Positions 59,721 to 64,000 of a DNA stretch of 64,000 nt are shown one piece after another. The stretch lies in the NCBI RefSeq assembly GCF_047675955.1, contig NW_027328070.1:682001-746000 (forward strand), written 5' to 3'. This DNA is from Chlorocebus sabaeus. Lineage: Eukaryota > Chordata > Mammalia > Primates > Cercopithecidae. The notes beneath the pieces were generated by a model. It ran no database searches and was not told where the DNA came from. It saw nothing but the letters and a program-made list of their open reading frames with translations. Each line of letters begins with the position of its first letter. Positions within the stretch are counted from its first letter, which is position 1. The translations under genes were made by a program, and so were the position numbers.

Positions 59721-62700
59721 TGTTCTGTTAATTCATCTCACAGAGTTAGAGCTTTCCCCTCAAGAAGCCTTTCGCTAAGACTGTTCTTGTGGAATTTGCA
59801 AAGTGATATTTGGAAGCCCATAGAGGTCTATGGTGAAAAAGGAAATATCCTCAGTTAAAAACTGGAAAGAAGCTTTCTGAGAAACTGCTTTGTGTTCAGT
59901 TAGTTCCTCTCACAGAGTTACAGCTTTCCCCTCAAGAAGGCTTTCGCTAAGACTGTTCATGTCGAATTTTCAAAGTGATAATTGGAATCCCATAGAGGGC
60001 TATGGTGAAAAAGGAAATATCCTAAGGTAAAAACTGAAAAGTAGGTTTCTGAGAAAATGTTTTGTGTTCTGTTAATTCATCTTACAGAGTTACAGCTTTA
60101 CCCTCAAGAAGCCTTTCGCTAAGACTTTTCTTCTGGAATTTGCAAAGTGATATTTGGAAACCCTATAGCCCTATGGTGAAAATGGAAATATCCTAAGATA
60201 AAAAACGAAAAGAAGGTTTCTGAGAAACTTCTTTGAATTCTTTTAATTCATCTTACAGATTTACAGCTTTTATCTCCAGAATCCTTTCGCTAAGACTGTT
60301 CTTGTGGAATTTGCAAAATGTTTTTGGAAGCCCATAGAGGGCTATGCTGAAAAAGGAAATATGCTACGATAAAAACTGAAAAGAAGCTTTCTGAGAAACT
60401 GCTTTGTGTTCTGTTAATTCATCTCAGAGAGTTACAGCTTTCCCCTCAAGAAGTCTTTCACAAAGACTGTTCTTGTGTAATTTGCAAAGTGATATTTGGA
60501 AGACCATAGAGGGCTATGTTGAAAAAGGAAATATAGTAAGATAAAATCCGAAAAGAAGCTTTCTGAGAAACTGCTTTGTGTTCTGTTAATTCATCTCAAA
60601 GTGTCACAGATTTCCCCTCATGAGGCCGTTCACTAAGACTGTTCTTCTGAAATTTGGAAAGTGATATTTAGAATCTCATCGAGGGCAATGGTGAAAAAGG
60701 AAATATTTTCCGATAAAAACTGTAAAGAAGCTTTCTGATAAACTGCTTTGTGTTCTGTTAGTTCATCTCACAGAGTTACAGCTTTCCCCTCAAGGAGCCG
60801 TTAACTAAGACTGTTTTGTGAAATTTGCAAAGTGATATTTGGAAGCCCATAGAGGGCTAAGGTGAAAAAGGAAATATCTTCCGCTAAAAACTGGAAAGAA
60901 CCATTCTGAGAAAATGCGGTGTGTTCTGTTAGTACATATCACCGAGGTACAGCTTTCCTCTGAAGAAGCCTTTCGCTAAGACTGTTCTTGTGGGATTTCC
61001 AAAGTGATATTTGGAAGCCCATAGAGGGCTATAGTGAAAAAGGAAATATCTTCAGTTAAATACTGGAAAGAAGCTTTCTGAAAGACTGCTTTGTGTTCTG
61101 TTAATTCATCTCACAGAGTTACAGCTTCCCCCCTCAAGAAGCCTTTCGCTAAGACTGTTCTTGTGGAATTTGCAAAGTCATATTTGGAAGCCCATAGAGG
61201 ACTATGGTGAAAAAGGAACTAACTTCCGTTAAAAACTGGAAAGAAGATTTGTGAGAAACTGCTTTGTGTTCTGTTAATTCAACTCACAGAGTTACAGATT
61301 TCCCCTTCAGAAGCCTTTCGCTAAGACTGTTCTTCTGGAATTTGCAAAGTGATATTTGGAAGCCCATGGAGGGCTACGGTGAAAAGGGAAATAACTTCCG
61401 TTAAAAACTGGAAAGAAGCTTTCTGAGAAACTGCCGTGTGTTCTGTTAATACATCTCACCGAGTTACAGCTTTCCCCTCAAGAAGCCTTTCTATAAGACT
61501 GTTCTTGTGGAATTTGCAAAGTGATACTTGGAAGCCCATAGAGGGCTATTTTTAAAATGGAAATATCCTAGGATAAAAACCGAAAAGAAGCTGTCTGAGA
61601 AACTGCTTTGTGTTGTGTTAGTTCATCTCACAGTGTTACAGCTTTCCCCTCAAGAAGCCCTTCACTAAGACTGTTCTTGTGAAATTTGCAAACTGATATT
61701 TGTAATCCCATAGAGGACTTTGGTGAAAAAGGAAATATCTTTCGTTAAAAACTGGAAAGAAGATTTCTGAGAAACTGCTTTGTGTTCTGTTAATTCATCT
61801 CAGAGAGTTACAGATTTCCCCTCAAGAGGCCGTTCACTAAGACTGTTCTTGTGGAATTTGCAAAGTGATATTTTGAAGCCCATAGTGGACTATGGTGAAA
61901 AAGGAAATATCTTCCGCTAAAAACTGGAAAGAACCTTTCTGAGAAACTGCTTTGTGTTCCGTTAATTAATCTCACAGAGTTACAGCTTTCCTATCATGAA
62001 GCCGATCACTAAGGCTGTTCTTTTGGAATATGCAAAGTGATATTTGGAAGCCCATAGAGGGCTACGGTGAAAAAGGAAATATCCTAAGACAAAAACTGAA
62101 AAGAAGCTTTCTGAGAAACTGCTTTGTGTTCTGTTAATTCATCTCACAGAGTTACATTTCCCTCTAAAAGCCTTTCGCTAAGGCTGTTGTCGAATTTGCA
62201 AAGTGATATTTGGAAGCCCATAGAGGGCTATGGTGAAAAAGGAAATATCTTCAGTTAAAAACTGGAAAGAAGCTTTCTGAGAAACTGCCATGTGTTCTGA
62301 TAATAGACCTCACCCAGTTACAGCTTTCCCTTCAAGAAGCCTTTCGCTAAGACTGTTGTTGTGGGATTTGCAAAATGATATTTGGAAGCCCATAGAGCGC
62401 TATGGTGAAAAAGGAAATATCTTCTGTTACAAAGCGGAAAGAAGCTTTCTGAGAAACTCCTTTTTGTTCTGTTAATTCACCTCAAAGAGTTACAGCTTTC
62501 CACTCAATAATTCTTTCGCTACGACTGTTCTTGTGGAATTTGCAAAGTGAGATTTGGAAGCCCATAGAGGTCTATGGTGAAAAAGGAAATATCGTAAGAT
62601 AAAAACTGAAAAGAAGCTTTCTGAGAAATTGCCTTGTGTTCTGTTAATTCATCTCACATAGTTACAACATTTCCCTCTAAAAGCCTTTCGCTAAGACTGT

Positions 62701-63667
62701 TCTTGTGGAATTTGCAAAGTGATATTTGGAAGCCCATACAGGGTTATGTTGAAAAAGGAAATATCTTCGGTTAAAAACTGAAAAGAAGCTTTTTGAGAAA
62801 CTGCTTTGTGTTCTGTTAATTCATCTCACAGAGTTACAACTTTCCCCTCAGGAAGCCTTTCGCTAAGACTGTTCTTGTGAAACTTGCAAAGTGATATTTG
62901 GAAGCCCATAGAGGGCTATGGCTTAAAAGGAAATATCCTCCGTTAGAAACTGGAAAGAAGCTATCTGAGAAACTGCTTTGTGTTCTGTTAATTCATCTCA
63001 CAGAGTTACAGTTTTCCCCTCCAGAAGTCTTTCGCTTCCACAGTTCTTGTGGAATTTGCATAGTGATATTTGTAATCCCATAGAGGGCTATGGTGAAAAT
63101 GGAAATACCTTCAATTAAAAAATGAAAAGAAGCTTTCCGAGAAACTGCTTTGTGTTCTGTTAATTCATCTCAAAGAATTACAGCTTTCCCCTCAAGAAGC
63201 CTTCTGCTAAGACTGTTTTTGAGGAATTCCCAAAGTGATATGTGGAAGCCCATAGAGGGCTATGGTGAAAATGGAAATATCCTAAGATACTTACCGAAGA
63301 GAAGCTGTCTGAAAAACTGCTTTGTGTTCTGTTAGTTCATCTCACAGAGCTACATCTTTTCCCTCAAGAAGCCGTTCATTAAGACTGTTTTGTGAAATTT
63401 GGAAAGTGATATTTGGAAACCCATAGAGGACTATGGTGAAAAAGGAAATATCTTCCGTTAAAAACTGGAAAGAAGCATTCTGAGAAAATGCCGTGTCTTC
63501 TGTTAATACGTCTCACTGAGTTACAGCTTTCCTCTCAAGAAGCCTTTCGCTAAGACTGTTCTTGTGGGATTTGCAATGTGATATTTGGAAGCCCATAGAG
63601 GACTATGGTGAGAAAGGAAATATCCTCCGTTAAAAACTGGAAAGAAGATTTGTGAGAAAATGCTTTG
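59721..63667 (+). repeat. HOR unit U17, 23-monomer form
   Basis: 3947 bp with X-Y at 60579-60921. X has gataaaaac (as in U11, U12), m6 has ctctgaagaag (as in U8), m15 has cgctacgactg (as in U13). The 3' end is of the catcttttcc and taatacgtc subtype. Confidence 0.96.
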
Positions 63668-64000
63668 TGTTCTGTTAATTCATCTCACAGAGTTAGAGCT
63701 TTCCCCTCAAGAAGCCTTTCGCTAAGACTGTTCTTGTGGAATTTGCAAAGTGATATTTGGAAGCCCATAGAGGTCTATGGTGAAAAAGGAAATATCCTCA
63801 GTTAAAAACTGGAAAGAAGCTTTCTGAGAAACTGCTTTGTGTTCAGTTAGTTCCTCTCACAGAGTTACAGCTTTCCCCTCAAGAAGGCTTTCGCTAAGAC
63901 TGTTCATGTCGAATTTTCAAAGTGATAATTGGAATCCCATAGAGGGCTATGGTGAAAAAGGAAATATCCTAAGGTAAAAACTGAAAAGTAGGTTTCTGAG
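63668..64000 (+). repeat. HOR unit U18, partial (m1 and most of m2)
   Basis: A complete m1 (63668-63839) and 161 bp of m2 with its gtcgaattttc mark, cut by the window end. The array evidently continues beyond the window. Confidence 0.95.

Larger units (their letters stand above)
1..64000 (+). repeat. Alpha-satellite higher-order repeat array (whole window)
   Basis: Every part of the window is a tandem copy of a monomer of about 172 bp with the conserved alphoid blocks: ctcacagagttacagc, tgtggaatttgcaaagtgat, gatatttggaagcccatag, ctatggtgaaaaaggaaat and gaagctttctgagaaactgc. All monomers run in the same direction. Neighbouring monomers differ clearly, but each recurs almost unchanged every 3604 or 3947 bp, which defines a higher-order repeat of 21 or 23 monomers. 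No interspersed element or unique spacer breaks the array. By family knowledge this is primate centromeric DNA. The lack of CENP-B boxes and the monkey-like monomer suggest the M1/SF4 type. Short open frames of 61-75 codons recur with the repeat and are not genes. Confidence 0.98.

Noticed and set aside
1..64000. CRISPR array
   Set aside because: The repetition is of 172-bp diverged monomers without short conserved repeats separated by unique spacers, and there is no cas gene.
1..64000. Transposon or retroelement insertion within the array
   Set aside because: No break in the monomer ladder, no poly-A tract, target-site duplication or non-alphoid segment was seen. All length changes are whole-monomer changes, apart from single-base indels.
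1..64000. Assignment to the human Y centromere (DYZ3)
   Set aside because: Monomer type would fit, but the 21/23-monomer HOR length does not match the roughly 34-monomer human Y repeat as I recall it. The species is left open.

Overview
The window is one uninterrupted block of primate alpha-satellite (centromeric alphoid) DNA. Every base belongs to head-to-tail monomers of about 172 bp, all in the same orientation. I see no protein gene, RNA gene, transposon, CRISPR array or unique sequence. The monomer is of the ancestral M1-like (A-type only) kind, close to Old World monkey alphoid and human suprachromosomal family 4. At the protein-binding box it carries a pJ-alpha-like site (bases like gggctatggtgaaaaaggaa on the + strand), and I found no canonical CENP-B box. 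The monomers form a long, homogeneous higher-order repeat (HOR). That combination points to a hominoid: a gibbon/siamang centromere, or a Y or other SF4-type centromere of a great ape or human. The HOR length does not match the roughly 34-monomer human Y repeat (DYZ3) as I remember it. The species assignment is inference.

Layout. Counting from base 1, I name the monomers m1 to m21, plus two optional monomers, X and Y, that sit between m5 and m6. The full HOR is 23 monomers (3947 bp). A common shorter form lacks X and Y and has 21 monomers (3604 bp). Seventeen successive units plus the start of an eighteenth fill the window: U1 1-3604 (21), U2 3605-7551 (23), U3 7552-11155 (21), U4 11156-14759 (21), U5 14760-18363 (21), U6 18364-22310 (23), U7 22311-25913 (21, 1 bp shorter), U8 25914-29860 (23), U9 29861-33807 (23), U10 33808-37755 (21 plus a duplicated m1-m2 pair), U11 37756-41530 (23-type whose m21 is fused into the next m1), U12 41531-45477 (23), U13 45478-48565 (an extra m5 inserted, then truncated after m15), U14 48566-52512 (23, starting with an m16/m1 hybrid), U15 52513-56116 (21), U16 56117-59720 (21), U17 59721-63667 (23), U18 63668-64000 (partial).

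The units differ by scattered single bases that define subtypes. U7/U15/U16 form one subtype and U8/U14 are close relatives. U6 and U11 share their 3' halves, and so do U2 and U10. This mosaic, with at least five in-register recombination junctions, shows an array evolving by unequal exchange and gene conversion. Most structural rearrangements cluster between 33.8 and 48.7 kb. No gene interaction can be described. The likely role of the region is centromeric chromatin, but whether it binds CENP-A cannot be read from the sequence.
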